A DNA stretch of 64,000 bases from Amphibalanus amphitrite (lineage: Eukaryota; Arthropoda; Thecostraca; Balanomorpha; Balanidae). A program made the position numbers and the translations under genes. The stretch is taken from positions 372,001-436,000 of the forward strand of contig NW_024881993.1 in NCBI RefSeq assembly GCF_019059575.1, read 5' to 3'. Position 1 is the first letter of the stretch; each line of letters opens with the position of its first letter. Positions 11,453 to 24,995 of this stretch are shown here, piece by piece. The notes under the pieces were generated by a model. That model searched no databases. It was given only the letters and a program-made list of their open reading frames with translations, and had not been told where the DNA came from.

Positions 11453-14400
11453 CTTACGGTACGTCATTGGTTGGAGCAGGCTGAATGGAGCTCGGAAACG
11501 GAAGGGAAGCATAACCGTACGGACGTTCATTTGGATAGCTAGGACAGGGAAATTAAAGCCTGCTTTGAAAAATTTTGACAGTTGTAGGCGCTGTTATTTC
11601 AAATTTGGCACACTTGACAGTTTCTACACATGAAACTGAAACCAGCGGTAATCGAGCGGCAAATGCATCATCCTGCCCATTTGGGTTTAGGGACGTCTCA
11701 GCTGCTTGGGTACAACCCAAACGGAGGCCCATAACACCACAGCAGTTAAAAACAAGGGTCGAAAATTGTTCGCCCCCGCTCGCGTGTTACCGACCGAGAC
11801 AGGGGTGCCTTTCTACCGTCCGCCCACGCGCGAGGTCTGTGATTAGGGGAAACAAACCGATCTTATTCGGACTGGGTATCGCACGACATGATCGGCAGGA
11901 GTGGTTCACTGTTCAGTGTTCACTGGACAAACTGGCTCACAGGTTTTCACAGTTGGGGCCCACAGTCTTTATGGTTAGAGGCAGCGTTGGAGATGCTCTC
12001 TTGAAACGTACTCCCAATGATCTCCTTGTGCCAGCATTACATGGAGCTTTGCGGTACATCTCATATGTAATTCCAACAATCCTAAATCCAGCTTGAGGAG
12101 ATGCCCATCACATTGAATTGCATTATCTATGGGATGTGGAAGCCTTCCCAAGCCGACACAAAACAGCTCTTCAGATTTCCACGAAGTCTCGCAATCCCGG
12201 TTGCCCCCATTCATTCTATCAGACGCATTTCTCCGAGATAATCTGATACCCCCAGCAGTGATTCCGTCTTCGGCCAGCCCGGCCACGACGACCTGGATGG
12301 AACGGTCGATATAGCTCACCGAGGTGACCCAGGTAAAAGGAGAGACCTTTCCCCGAACGGGCGAGCAGGCAAACCCGAGACCCGCGACCGGCGAACGGCG
12401 GCGACGGTGCGGGGTGGGTCAGGACGGTTTTGACGTAGCTAGATGGGACCCAGGGGAGGGAGGGGGGAGGGGAGGGGGCAGACAGTGACGCTGCTGCGGA
12501 TACGAGCCGGGCCGGTCTTACGTGTATTTTGGTCCAATGACGTCATACGTCAGTCGGCGCCGACAGAGCCCAGCGAGGTAATGGTATTTATAAACCTGAG
12601 CTCGGCCCGAGCCGGGCCAGCCTCGGCTCCGGGTCCGTAATGGCTTACAGAGTTGTGCAGTTAGAGTTGGTCGTTGTAAAGCGGGCGCAGAAGGTGAATT
12701 CACATAAGAAAGGAACGGCTGGAATTTCAGTACTACGAAATATGCGGTCTGGCATTGATTAACTATCAACCGATTTGCGCGAAAGGTGACATCCAGTGAT
12801 AAGTGACCACTATCTACATAGTTCCCACTCAGCAAACATTTGCACAATACGGACTCTTGACATTTGAACAATCGTGCAACGGTAGACGCCCCGAACTCAA
12901 CAGCTCAGCTTGGTCAATAATCCGATATATGATCTACCGACGGAAGTGCAAAGCTTCCCCTGAAGTTTATCCTCTTCGGATTGTGGTAGGGATCAGATTG
13001 TCATGTCAAGCAGCTGTGACTTCAGTGAAGCTACACGGAACCACCCACACACCACGGAAAATCAACCCTCCTCCAACCGATATCGAGATTCAAGAACTAC
13101 CCACCCACCCATTCCCCGCAGCAGATAACCAGCCTACGCAACCACAGACAAGCATCCCTCCCCAACCAATATCGAGATTCAAGAACCACCCAACTACTCA
13201 CACCCCCAAAAATAGAACCTTGAATTGCCGCTCTGACCTCTCTTACACACACTTTATGTCAGCCTGTCAGGCATGACAGAACATTCACCTCCCCTGCCGC
13301 ACTTCTGAGGACCCCGAGGACTCTCAATCTTCACTAAGTGGTGCACCAATTTCAGCCATGACTGATCTAAAGGAGAGTGGGGTGGGATGAAAGGATTGAT
13401 CAAAAGAGGAACTGGAGTGTGAGGGGAACGCAGGAGGGACCTGAGGAGGGTTAGTGGTGTGAGAAGATTAGGTGGATGGGAGGAAAAACAGCAACAGATG
13501 ATGGATATAAGCAAGACAGGACGGGTTGCAAGGAACAAAAAGGAAATCGCAAGTAGCAACACAACTACATGGCTCCGCTCTGTTGCTGAACTGCTTGTCT
13601 AAAGGCTGACGGCTTACTTGAATTTTACATCCCCAGAATTTAAAGCGAGTCACAACCTCTCCAATAAAGCAGCAGTGCGTTCCTGGCATGGAAGAGCCAG
13701 CCACAAGTAAAAGAGACGCTGCTTCATCCGGGCAGGTACAGCGCGGTCGTTCTCCACTTTTCCACCACGCCGCCCGGTTCCTCCCACTCACGACTGACCA
13801 TCCGGCCGGGTCAGAGGTCAGAGGTCAGTCACGTGACTGCCCACCCGTGCCAGTCAGCGGGTACTCTCACGAGTCCGTCCGTCCGGCCGTCTGCCTGACC
13901 CGACTCTCCAGTAATATTCATGTCGCAGTCGAGAGCGCTCGGCAAGCTCATCTGTCAAGTGGTGGAAAGTATGGGTGGCCGGTTCGACTGACACTGTGAG
14001 AGCTATTTGTTGTGCGTTTGACATCGCGTGACCAATAGATTAAAGGCACGTGACATTAACGGTCATTATGGAGTGATGACAAGGGAATATATCAGGTGGT
14101 CGGGTTCGGAGAAGCGAGACACCTTGACATGGCGTTCTAAACATTACGCGTTGTCTGCGAGTCGCTGAGGCATACGAGTAAAATTCCGTTAGTCACACAG
14201 TGGCTCTAGCATCCGAAGCCTCTCATCAAAACTCATCACGCCATAACAGCGTCAGACGTCATCCCGTAACGTCAGGTGTCAGGTGACGGAGCCTATCACC
14301 CCTTCACCAAAAACACGGAATGTCCCATCAATGCATGCCAATGCGACCAATGCATCCACGTGCACAAAATATCCGCAAAGCTGCATAAATGTCCCTATAA

Positions 14401-16600
14401 TGTCCGTGCTGTGCGTGAGGATCCCATCTCGCCTGATCTGACCTGGTGACCCGGCCCGTCCACCTCGGCACGAGTCAGACGGTGCGTGGTGCCGCTACGG
14501 GCACACGGCAGGACTGCAAAGTGCAATATGACAAGAGTTATGACTTTTGACAATGATGGCCGATTTATAGAGGCGCACCAGACGACTGGTTTGTCCAATG
14601 AGGTCCACCGAGTTGCGACCGGCCAACAGCGTCTCACAACTTTGCAAACCACGAGATCACTAATTGAATTCATCAAGCCCAATGGCGCAAGTTTCAAGTA
14701 GGTATCGGTATCGAACAGTACAACTTGAAGTTGTACTGTTCGATTGTCAACTTCACGCCAACTCTATACGCTTCATGCTCAGCGCATAACTTTCCGAGCA
14801 TCTCATTTAAACTTCCTGGATACCAATTCATCGCTTTCGCTTGAAACAGCCACAGGAATATCGATATCATTGTGCGGTTCTCAATAACAACTGCCTACAC
14901 CACCGCGCCGCTGGACTCTAGCACAGCCATATTTCTAATCAATTATCCTGCCCCTCAAATCCATCCCTCCCGGTCAGACCGGAAATACGCCCGCCAGTCA
15001 GGACGGCGTTGACTCCCGCGGGGAGGGGACCCTCCCCGGGAGGGGGGGGGGAGGGTGTCAGCCCGTGCCAGGTGGGTCAGACATGGCCCATGTCCGACGG
15101 GACGACAGCGGCCGGCCGCTGCGGTCAGGACATGGACGGACAGGGAGGGAGACGGTGCCAGATTAAACAGAGCCCGTTTATGTGACCAGACGGGTAGGTG
15201 GGTCACATCGGACACAAGTGATTGTGGCGGCTGACTGGCTGTCACAAGAACGCCCCTCCACAACATACATTTCTCTGCTATGCCCCCTCCCCCAAGTCGG
15301 GACAGAATGACACCAGCTTGCCGGGCGCGCATAGCAGCCGCCACGTCGCGTCGCCATGGCGACGCCTACGCGTAACGTCTCCGCTTAACAGTACGTCGCA
15401 CCAAATACAAGAAGTAACAGCCTGTGATTACTTGGCGGCTTCAGACACCCGCAGGCCGGACAACTCGGAAGTTGGGAAACCCACCGCCCGGTCGGGCGGG
15501 CTGGCAGCGGTCGGTCCCCTGGCCCATGGCAGAGCTCGTCAGGAAATCCAGGCCACCAGACGGCGCGGCGCCCGGCTCTGATGTGGTAACACTTCGTCCG
15601 TCTGTCTGTCCGTCCGTTTGTCAGCCTCAGTCTGGGCTAAATGAGACGGTCGCAGCTCCCTGCCAGACCTAACCAGAACCACGCTACAAAGTTACGGTGT
15701 GGTATGGCTGACTAATTACGTTCTAATCCTTCCGCGTAATTAGCGGGACAAATGTTCGGAAGGAAGCCCCCAGGCTTCACATCTCATCTCGTTTGTGAGA
15801 AATGGTGAGCTGGCACAACAAATGAGGCTTCCATGGCCACCTTCTCACCTGGCACGTGGGTGAGCAGTGAGCGCCCCCCCCCCCCTTCCCCCACACACCC
15901 ATGCCCAGTTCAGGGAGACAAATAGCCAAATTACCACCTAATAGCTCTAACGGCTCCCGGCTGGAGCTCCAAGCCCGTAATGGCCCAGCTGCCGGTGGGG
16001 TCATTTATAGAGTCAATGACTCGCCCCTTCCGGTCTGGTGAGCAGTACGGGCACTGGACGCTGAGTACTACGGTCAAACCGGAGTCACATGTATGAGTCA
16101 GAGGGGCTAATATCATGACTCGATAAGAGTCGATGACAATTATTGTCTCTTACGCAGCTTAGAAACTGGATCTGACTTGAGTTGTGATGAATTTTGTACA
16201 ACCAATAATAAGTCAAATAAGTTGCGGAAAAACACAACAACCATCGACTCTTCGGCAGACAAAACAAACAACGCTTCAAACAACAGAACATGCAAACAAA
16301 CATACTAACAGAAAACCATTGCAATGGCATCATTGCTTCTGCAGTAAAATAAGAGTCCACTGATAACCTTGCTTTGCAACAATGAGATGCCGCCTTCAAT
16401 CGCGTTTTATCTAGGTTTGTTGAGGCATATTTTTGTCTCACCAGTTACTTTTTTCTCACCATAAAAGTAGCAATCCCGAGCCTGGTTTCTCATGAAGGAC
16501 GTGGTTTGGAGCAGATGTTTCTTAGCGTAACCGCAACATCAAAGTAGCCCAAGTCCGTTCCTATTCCACCCCACGCCCCCACCCGTCCCCGTGTCACCAG
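11453..16600. other. No gene recognised
   Basis: Unique sequence with short frames only. Contains a diverged ~85 bp duplication at 13070-13200 (cgatatcgagattcaagaac and caatatcgagattcaagaac) and a 35 bp palindrome at 14710-14744. Long C runs occur near 15877. No tRNA and no splice-supported exon. Confidence 0.45.
14710..14744. repeat. Perfect 35 bp palindrome
   Basis: Arms ATCGAACAGTACAACTT and its exact complement are separated by one base (14727). No mismatch in 17 pairs. Confidence 0.95.
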
Positions 16601-16619
16601 TGGTCTCAACAATCTCATG

Positions 16620-16694
16620 TGACGTCACCCAGGCACGTCCGGCGGTGACGTCACACCATCCGACTGATGACGTCACCGGCTAGTGATGAGGTCA
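16620..16694. promoter_or_regulatory. Cluster of three CRE palindromes plus one variant
   Basis: TGACGTCA stands at 16620, 16646 and 16668, and TGAGGTCA at 16687. This is the full palindromic site of CREB/ATF-type bZIP factors. Three perfect 8-mers in 56 bp is far above chance. No promoter was identified nearby. Confidence 0.55.
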
Positions 16695-16699
16695 CCGGT

Positions 16700-18332
16700 C
16701 GGGGTGGGGCGGTGAGGGGCATCAGTCCGCACTCCGCACCTATATGGGAGTGGCGGCGCACCCCGGGCCCGACTGGCCGATTTGCTGCGCTTTCTGCGAG
16801 CTCAGGGACACCGTGTTTCGGCACGGTATGGTCGTGGGGCCACCGAAACCGAAGTGACTTCGCTTCACAGTGAGCAACCACCAGCCCCCTCCAAAGTCAT
16901 ATGGCAGCATGGGCGTGACTTTTCCTACTAGCCCATAGGGTTGCGTGTTAAAATGCGACTTTTCGCGCTCGGTTTTCAAGGTTTCGTAGTGTGGGCATCC
17001 ACATACAAAGTATGTCAAAAGATAGCTACAACATTTTTATTTCCATTTTTGGGATGAAAAGTTCAAGCCCATCCAACCGTTTTCGAGATATTCGTCCATA
17101 TATGACCCCATGTTTTTGATACATCGGAAGGTCCTGTGTTCGAATCTCGGACAGACCAAAACTTTTATCGTTAATGTGCGGCAAACCATTGCTGCAAAGT
17201 AAAGTAGGGGTGAGCGCGCTGGTGATGGAGGGTTGTAAGTTGGCATACCTGACCTTTGATTCAAGCCGGATTTTGTGACACCAACCTCATTTTCAGGTCA
17301 GGTCAGGTCACTGACCTATGACGTCATAAGTGAACCTCTGCACGGTCTCAAAAACGTCGTAACATAGCAGCTCCATCAATTCAAGGAGATCTATCACACG
17401 TAGATGAAACTTACAGAACTTATCAAACTCCCTTATTCTCAAAAGTCGTTAACTTCGGATTTCTCCTAAGGGTCACCTAACGTCAGGTCGGTCAGGTGAT
17501 CTGGCCATTATAAGCCGATGGGGGGGGGGGATATAGAGACAGTTATTTTGGCGCTGACAGTGATCTTAGACGGAAAAGACACAAATAGACTAAGAAAGAC
17601 CTGCCAAATTGAATAACGTGCAACTTGACCTCATTATGAGGTAATGACCTGACCTGACCTTGGACGGAGGTCAACATCCTAAATTGACCTCACCCATACA
17701 AAAAGCATATCATTCGACGTGGCTGAGCATGACGAACACGATGGTGTCAAAATTGCAGCTCTGATACCATTTAGGCGACCATCGAACAATCCACTTCCTG
17801 ATATGCCAATGCTTTTATTATCTAAAGACGATGAACACTGAACATTCTCATATATGCAAACATGCCACCAGAGTAAGTGGTTCCCAATCGTACATACTAC
17901 ACGTTCCACACATCACACTACCGCTCGTAATTGCAATGCAAACAAGCTTTGGCTCGTTGGAAATAAACTTTGGCATTGGAAGATGTCACGGTGTTACACT
18001 AAACATTGACCACAATTAGATATCAGGTATCAATATCAGTAACATTCAGCTCATCCTCAACACATAACAATCAGACGGAGAACACTACCTACAGTAAACC
18101 TCAAAGAGGTTTTGGCCATGGTAGGCAATGAGGCATAGCTGCGAGCAAGATCTTCGATCTGAGAAAACATGAAGATGAAATTACATGCATCACACTTGCA
18201 ATAAAAACAAACTCAAGTGATACTTATCTTTGAAAAATCAGGATGAAAGAACATGAACCTATTTGAAAACATAACAAGCATTATCAGAGGAATAATGCAT
18301 GGTTATTTAAAAGACCTGTTAATATTAAGGTA
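16700..18332. other. No gene; AGGTCA/TGACGTCA repeat module
   Basis: From about 17040 to 17700 the sequence resembles 7500-7950: gtgacaccaac, caggtcaggtcaggtcactg, acctatgacgtcataagtga and acctc, followed by further gacctgacc motifs. It looks like a second member of the same non-coding repeat family. A G run stands at 17521. Confidence 0.55.
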
Positions 18333-19688
18333 GTGGACAGGATCTTAGAATGGTCGAGAGATGTTACCTTCAGAAGGGTTTCCTTTCGTGGTCACACGGA
18401 GGCGGCCCTGCTTGACACTGTCACCTATGTCACAGAGAACATTGACAGGGGTGCCGTGACATCCCTTATCACGGCTGACACGTCCAAAGCCTTTGACAGT
18501 GTCGAGCATGGCCGCCTTCTGGACAAGCTGGGCTGGTACGGCATCGAGAGCCGCTGGTTTGCCGGCTGGCTGTGTGACCGCTCGCAGACTGTTCTCGCCC
18601 AGTCGGAGACTCGCTCCATCACCCACGGGGTCGTCCAGGGCTCGATCCTGGGACCAGTTTTGTTTTTATTGTATACTAATGACATCACCTCTTACCTGTG
18701 CGACACTAAGATCGTGGCCTACGCAGATGATCTCCAGCTGCTCGATTTTGATACTCCTGATAACATTCAATCATTGTACTCCCGACTAGAACGCACTTTG
18801 TCACGTACTCATGAATGGTTCCTCCAGAACAGGCTTAAAATCAATCCCGAGAAAACTGAAATGGTTTTTATCAAATCACAGCGCAGAAACATGGACGACA
18901 GGAACATCCAACTTTCATTCGGTGACTCATTTGTGTCTGCCTCGCAGAGCGTAAGAGTGCTGGGGGTCAATGTAGATGATAACTTAACGTGGGAGTCACA
19001 CATCACCACCATCATTCAAAGATGTAACATGATCATCATTAGTATAGGTAGGATGCGCAACAGAATTCCACGCTGCACACGCAACCTTTTGATCGAAGCT
19101 CTGGTGCTCCCTCACATTCGGTATTGCGCTACTGTCTGGGGTGGTTGCAATAAAACTCAGAAAAATCGCTTGCAGAAAGTTCTAAATTTTGCTGTGCGGA
19201 TTGTGGTGGGTCTCAGAAAGTTTGACCACATTACAGAGTCTAGAAGCCAGTTTAAGTGGGGAAAGATAGAGGATATCATTGGCATACAGGACAACGCTAT
19301 GATCAAACGCACACTTACAAATCCAAACGCCTCAGAGTATCTTCGAGAGAAGCTCCTCAGTCGGGCCGACGTATGTTCTCGAACCACTCGAGCAACAGCA
19401 GGGGGACAGTTGCAGTTGCCGAGAGTTCGGACCGAATTAGCGAAGAGGAGTTTTCTCTACAGAGCGACTGCAGCGTGGAACCAGCGTATTTCTTCGTAGC
19501 ATTTCAAATCGTTGTTTTTATCCCGCTGCACTGGAGTACCTTTATTTGTCGCTTTTATTACTGCTTTTATCACATGTATCAAGTGTTTTACTGGTGTGTC
19601 TTTATTCATTTATGTGTATGACATGTATGACGTGGCCATGATCTACGCAGTGGGGGTGCCGAATAAATATCTGTATCTGTATCTGTAC
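18333..19688 (+). mobile_element. 5'-truncated LINE (CR1/Jockey-like) reverse transcriptase
   Basis: Open for 388 codons. Reverse transcriptase motifs in order: RGHTEAALLDTV (worn GFR-GHST-TAL), DTSKAFDSVEH (motif A), GVVQGSILGPVLFLLYTNDI, YADDLQL (active site), FLQNRLKINPEKTEM, and the thumb/C-terminal RVLGVNVDDNLTWESHI, HIRYCATVWGG and RTELAKRSFLYRATAAWN. The endonuclease and the start of the RT are missing (5' truncation). AATAAA at 19662 is followed by a short TATCTG repeat tail, as in CR1/L2/Jockey-group elements. The frame is intact over its length, so the insertion is fairly recent. Its exact clade is not settled. Confidence 0.92.
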
Positions 19689-22195
19689 ACATTATTGATG
19701 TTAACAAATGAACACCGGGTGGTGCACACCCTGAAAGTCACATTGTCTATGTTGAAAACTAGGCTTCCTTCCTGTTCAGATTAAGACAGTTGATGGCACC
19801 TTTGGTTAGCTTTGTTCAAGGAGGCATTCATTTTGCCAGTGTCGGTAGGGCAACCTTGCTACATATAGGAATCTTGAGCCAGGCACAGCATATGTAGTAG
19901 TGCATGTCTTGTCCTGAAAAAGGATCATATATGGAGATATATGAGATATATGGCTAAGGGTAAGGAAGTCGTGAATGGAATTGACTCAGGCTGCTCTGAG
20001 GATGATTGACCACAAAGACATGGCTATTGCGAAAGCCCTGAAATAACTTATGAACTGGTGTGTTTTGAGTGAAGTGGAATATCAAGAACAGCATTAAAAA
20101 AGAAAAAGTAAAAATTGACCTAAAAATTATCTTCCATGTTTAGTTTCAATCACCTAAATCTTACGCGTTTTCATACAAACTTAAAATACCAAGAAATTGC
20201 ACAATTATCACTAACATGTGGCAACAAATGCTTCTTTCTACTTACTATCCACTTTCATGGATGCAGGATGCATGTGTTTTGATTTCATTATCACAGCAAC
20301 ACAGTTGTACGAGATGCTTACACAAAGTATTATGTTATATGTTGATGTTATTCAGCTGGAGCCTGGGACAGTGGTATTGTATTGTTAAGTTTGTTCAAAA
20401 CCAATGTCCCAAAATTTGCCAGTTTTGGGTGGGAAGTGACATCCAACTGAAATCAATTTTCCACTTTCATCTCCAATTTTCAAGAACAATTTTTCACTCT
20501 GAAATAAAATTTTGGGACACTGTTCACTGTTCATAACACCAGCTTCATTTCTTAGTAATGATAGCTTTCAGAAGACTTTAGTCATCCTTCATCAGCCTGT
20601 CAGGGCTCTAAAAATACATACAAACGAGTAGCGACCAACATAGAAAAGACAATACACAAATGTCGTACGAAAGCTGCCATTGCAAATAGATAAAGCCGGT
20701 GTACGCAATCTTTGCAATACGATTATACCAAATATGCTCACAGATAAGTCGAAAGGTGTCGCCATGCATCACAATTGATAAAATTCCTTGAAACTTCTTT
20801 TTTAACACATTGCTACGCAACAGTGAAAGAATGAGAAAGCATGAGGCTGGCCCACCACCCAGTCAAGGACAGCAGTTTGCAAATTTGTACACAGTTACTC
20901 AGAAAGGCCTTTGTTCACACAATTCCATGCATAATGAAGAGCCAATTTTTTAATGCACACGATAGTTATTAAATACTTAGCCAGCACAATTTGTAAGTAT
21001 TTAAATGTAGGGAGAACACCATGGAACCGCGTGAAACCACAGGCCGCCTTGTGTATAAATATGAAGCGCAATGTATTGAAACACGAGCGCCAGCTGCGCC
21101 GCGCTTCAGCGCAGCCATATCCTAGGATAATTTTCGGTATATAGTAAAAAGCTCCCAGTTCTAGTTGTTTTTCTAGATGATATAGTATAATTCTAGTATA
21201 TACTAGGAAAAACTTTGGAGTACCCGACTCTTTAGTGCCCTGACAACCACCAGGCCATTTACAGAAAATGTCAGCGGCAGGCGGGAAAGTTTGAAGGAGC
21301 GGATAGTGCGACCAAATGTAGACAGCTAACTAAAATGGATAGCTTTTGTTACTGCAGCTGAGTGCAGACTCATTACATTCTTTACATTAACAAGCCAAGC
21401 TATTTCTGCTTCATTGAAAAGGCTTTTATCTACCACTGCCCATTATGGGAAGCAATCAACATACCAGCAATTAGCTTCCCATCCAATCTGATAATGGTAG
21501 ATTCCAATTTGCATTGCCAATAAGCATTCATTAGATTGCGCATGAACCAGCACTGCGAGCATCAACCACATTCCCGCGACATTAGGAGCCGAGTGGGCAC
21601 AATTTAGCGAGAATCTGCACCTCGATACATCAATCATCTGCTCGGGTCGTGCCATGCATTCCACCACGAATGACACTGTTCCTTTCACCTCTCCCGAGGG
21701 CCGGCGGGGCGGCCGGTAGCAGAAGTGACCCTCCCGACTCGGACCTGGCTCGCTGGGACTTCAGAGGGAGGGAAAGTGAGCGGCAGAGAGGGAGCCGCAC
21801 CCCTCCCGGCTCAGGAGGGGTGGAGTGTAGCACCTCTCTGTCAGACAGTGGCTTTGAGATGCGCAGGTGTGTGCTTAGGCAAACGAAAGCTGACGGCTGG
21901 CGCATTTGTTTTCAACCGAACGTCAGAGAATGGTTGCAAAGTGAAGAAAAGGCCAATCGAAACCAGAGATCTACAGTACAAGCATAAATCTGGCCGTCGT
22001 GGGGCTCGTTGTAGGACTGAAAGCTTCATGCTCATTGCCGAAGCGATAAATACATGTCTCTCTACAAAAGACACAGACCACATTGCATAACCAGCAGAAC
22101 GCCATAAGTATTCCCCAAGTGTCCATCATCTCCCGGGCGTGGCGGCACCACCGGAGGGCAGCGCGGGCGGAGCTCACGATTCACGACCGCTGGAC
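19689..22195. other. No gene; AT-rich stretch
   Basis: AT-rich to about 21.5 kb, without coding sequence. An inverted pair gtcccaaaattt (20406-20417) and aaattttgggac (20507-20518) brackets a 113 bp possible MITE. GC rises after 21.6 kb. Confidence 0.45.
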
Positions 22196-22204
22196 ATTAC
22201 ATCG

Positions 22205-22262
22205 CACGGGCGGCGGCGGGGGCGGGGGCGGCGGCGGGGGGGGGGGGGCGGCCGCACCTCCG
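22205..22262 (+). repeat. G-rich run with quadruplex potential
   Basis: cgggcggcggcgggggcggg, then a 12 bp G run and cggccgcacc. Several G tracts of three or more in a row on the plus strand. Confidence 0.7.
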
Positions 22263-24922
22263 CGCCGCTCGGACCGGCCTCCGTGACTCATCCGCTGACA
22301 GGCTAGGCTCAGGACCGGTCTGCCATTCATGAGCGCCGGCCGCCTACATGGAGCGGTGAAGGTGGACGGCACCGCTAGGAGCCTCTACTGGGACGACAGC
22401 CGACCCATCCTCTTCCAATTCACCAGCCTCCGATCAACCAGTCCTTCATACCTCAGACAGAATAGATTGCTAGTTGAGCCCCTTGCCCAGTCCCCAGCAC
22501 TGCCCTAGAGACGCTCCATGGAAAATTTACAGATGGATAGCATTATAGGTGTTGAGCCGTGAGTAAACAGCTACACATGAACAATGCGTTCGGTTCCTTG
22601 GCCGCCCCTCCCCAGGACCAAAAACTCATGCTAGTAGAACACATCCGTTCCCCCACCAGGCCCGTATGAGCCGGTCACTCTCGACCATAGATAGCTGGCC
22701 GACCTCCCGCCTGAAGCGCGACAGCAACCGCGTCACTGCTGCCTTCGCCACCACAGTATTTCAAGATTCAAGATGGGTCCGCTCGCCGATATACGTCGCG
22801 TAGGACGGATATAGGACCGGAGTCCGTCGCCGCCGCTTGTTTTGAACCGCCCCCGGACAGCGCCGCTACTGCACAAGTCGTTGGTATGCAATCCTAGCAA
22901 TGGCGTCGTCAGCGATAACAGAATCGAAACCTGTCGAATCGGTGGCGACGGTAACAGGTTTTGAATCCAGCAATGTCCAACAAGGGATAGTCGCGTTCCT
23001 CATCTCACCCACTGAACAGAGATAGACAGAGATAGATAGTTAAATATGCACGCTAAACCCTTCCCACATCTATCGCTGGGCCCGCCCCTGCGCCAGGGAG
23101 CTGCAGGGGCTGAGGATACTCCCCTGGCCGACCCCTCTCTCGACCCTCCCCGGCACCTATCGCTGTGTCCGCCCCTGCGCCGCCGGTGGAGGGACACTCC
23201 CCAGTCTGTGATGGGGAGGGGAGGTGATCGGGGTAGGGGGAGGACCACATCACGGCAGCGAGGTCCGATCACGGGACGCGTTCAAACCGGCTCCCGGGGT
23301 GCAGCACGGTGGCAGGGGCGAGCCCAGGTACGGAGAGGGAAAGAGTTGGGTTAGGTTGGGAGCGTTATCACCGCTGGGCGAGGCACAGCTGGTGGCCTTT
23401 TCAACACGGCTCTGAATAAGACAGGACGCTAGCAGCGGCCAGCCTGTCCATACTGATGGCCACTGTTCAAACTTACACCTCAAATGCTCAGCGTCTACCG
23501 CCATAGCTCATCCAGCTTTGATCCTACACCCACTGTCCACCAGCAAGGTACAGCGCCAATATGAACTTTAACTGTCCTGTATCCACCATACAGCGCCCAT
23601 CGCCCACTGCCCACTAATCGCCGTCCGCATCCCACCTCCTGCCTTCTACCATCTACCATCTCTCATCCGCCATCCCATCTACCTTCCACCATCCACCATC
23701 TATCATCTACCTTCCACCATCCACCTTCCACCATCTACCTTCCACCTTCCACCATCCACCAACCATCGTCCACCGTACACCGTTGAGCTGCCGTCCCGTC
23801 CACCAGCCGAGTCGGCCGGTGGACAAATCCAAGGTCAGACGAATCCATCAACATAAACAGACAGTAGGGACGCGGTCTGGCCGGCCGGAGCTGGAACGGT
23901 GAGCGGCAGTGTATACGGCGCTCTGTCTGAGGATGCAGAGTGCACAACCGCGTCTGTATAAGGGGCTGGGTTCGTTCAGAGGCATGTCCGGTGTCTCGAT
24001 GATCGGGGCAAGGCCTAAGATTAGGACAACGAAAGAACAGGGCAGGCGGCAGAAGAACGAGATCAAAGGACTAGCGAAAAACAATGGCAGACCCGATCAG
24101 GCTACTGACTAGACCAGAAGGACAGACAAAACCAGATCGCATCAAACCAGGCCAGCAGCAGACCAACCAGAGGGGAGTGCCACCATGAGTCGCACGAGTC
24201 ACGGTCCAGTCCTGTCCTTACCACCACTGACCCCACTGACTCATTCGAGCCGAGTCAGACGGATTCAGACTCAACAGACGAGCTCTTGACTCAGTCACCA
24301 TCACGTTTCAGCACAGTTGGTAGGCGCTGACCCCTACCTCATCGGAGCCGTCCTTACCCCTATCACAAGGAAGGCCCCTACCCCTATCCAGAGTGGCGTT
24401 GGGGGAAGGCGAGGGGCGGTCTCAAAACTACCAGCTGCTTATCATAGCAGCCAGAAAATTGAATCAGCATCCCCGACCAAGGACCGGCGATCGGCAACTA
24501 ATCAGTGGTTACCACATGAGTCTGCATTGAGCGGGCGGACGCCCGCATACCCGGCATACTCAGTTCGGTAACCAGTAGCAAGACTTGTACAGAACTTGTA
24601 ACCCGCTGATCTTATCATACCCGGATACACAAAAACCAGGGGCCCGAGGACAAACTGATCCCGCCTCCCGCGACTCTAATGCATGGCTCACAACCAATGT
24701 CCCATGCAACGTTACGTCAGCTGGCCTATGGACTCTGGGCCACTAGTTACCGAGGCGGGCGTGTCTCAAGTGTCCGCTGCTCTTCTGCAATCAAGTAGCG
24801 TGCTAAGTGTAAAAACACAAATAAAGCTAGCCTCCATTTCCCATGCCAAAACTTCAGCAGCCATGGGCGCCTCAAAGGTCTCACCCATATATGAAGCACC
24901 TTCACACCCTACCTGCTCAACC
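22263..24922. other. No gene; CCACCATCTACCTT minisatellite
   Basis: At 23640-23765 units on the theme ccaccatctaccttccacca recur in irregular order, period near 7/14. At 24010-24175 there is a looser acc-agac repeat. Otherwise unique, without supported coding. Confidence 0.5.
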
Positions 24923-24995
24923 GGTCCTGTGGCGCAATGGATAACGCGTCTGACTACGGATCAGAAGATTCCAGGTTCGAATCCTGGCAGGATCG
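24923..24995 (+). tRNA. tRNA-Arg (anticodon ACG)
   Basis: 73 nt. The acceptor stem GGTCCTG pairs with CAGGATC (one G-T pair). A box is TGGCGCAATGGATAACGCG, anticodon arm CTGACTACGGATCAG, and T arm CCAGGTTCGAATCCTGG. It is close to the animal tRNA-Arg-ACG that I remember. A TTTT terminator follows at 24999. It is antisense to l(2)gl and about 235 bp beyond its second exon, so it is intronic. Confidence 0.96.

Noticed and set aside
17108-17160. tRNA-like T arm (gtgttcgaatctcggac)
   Set aside because: No A box or pairing acceptor stem upstream; only a B-box resemblance.
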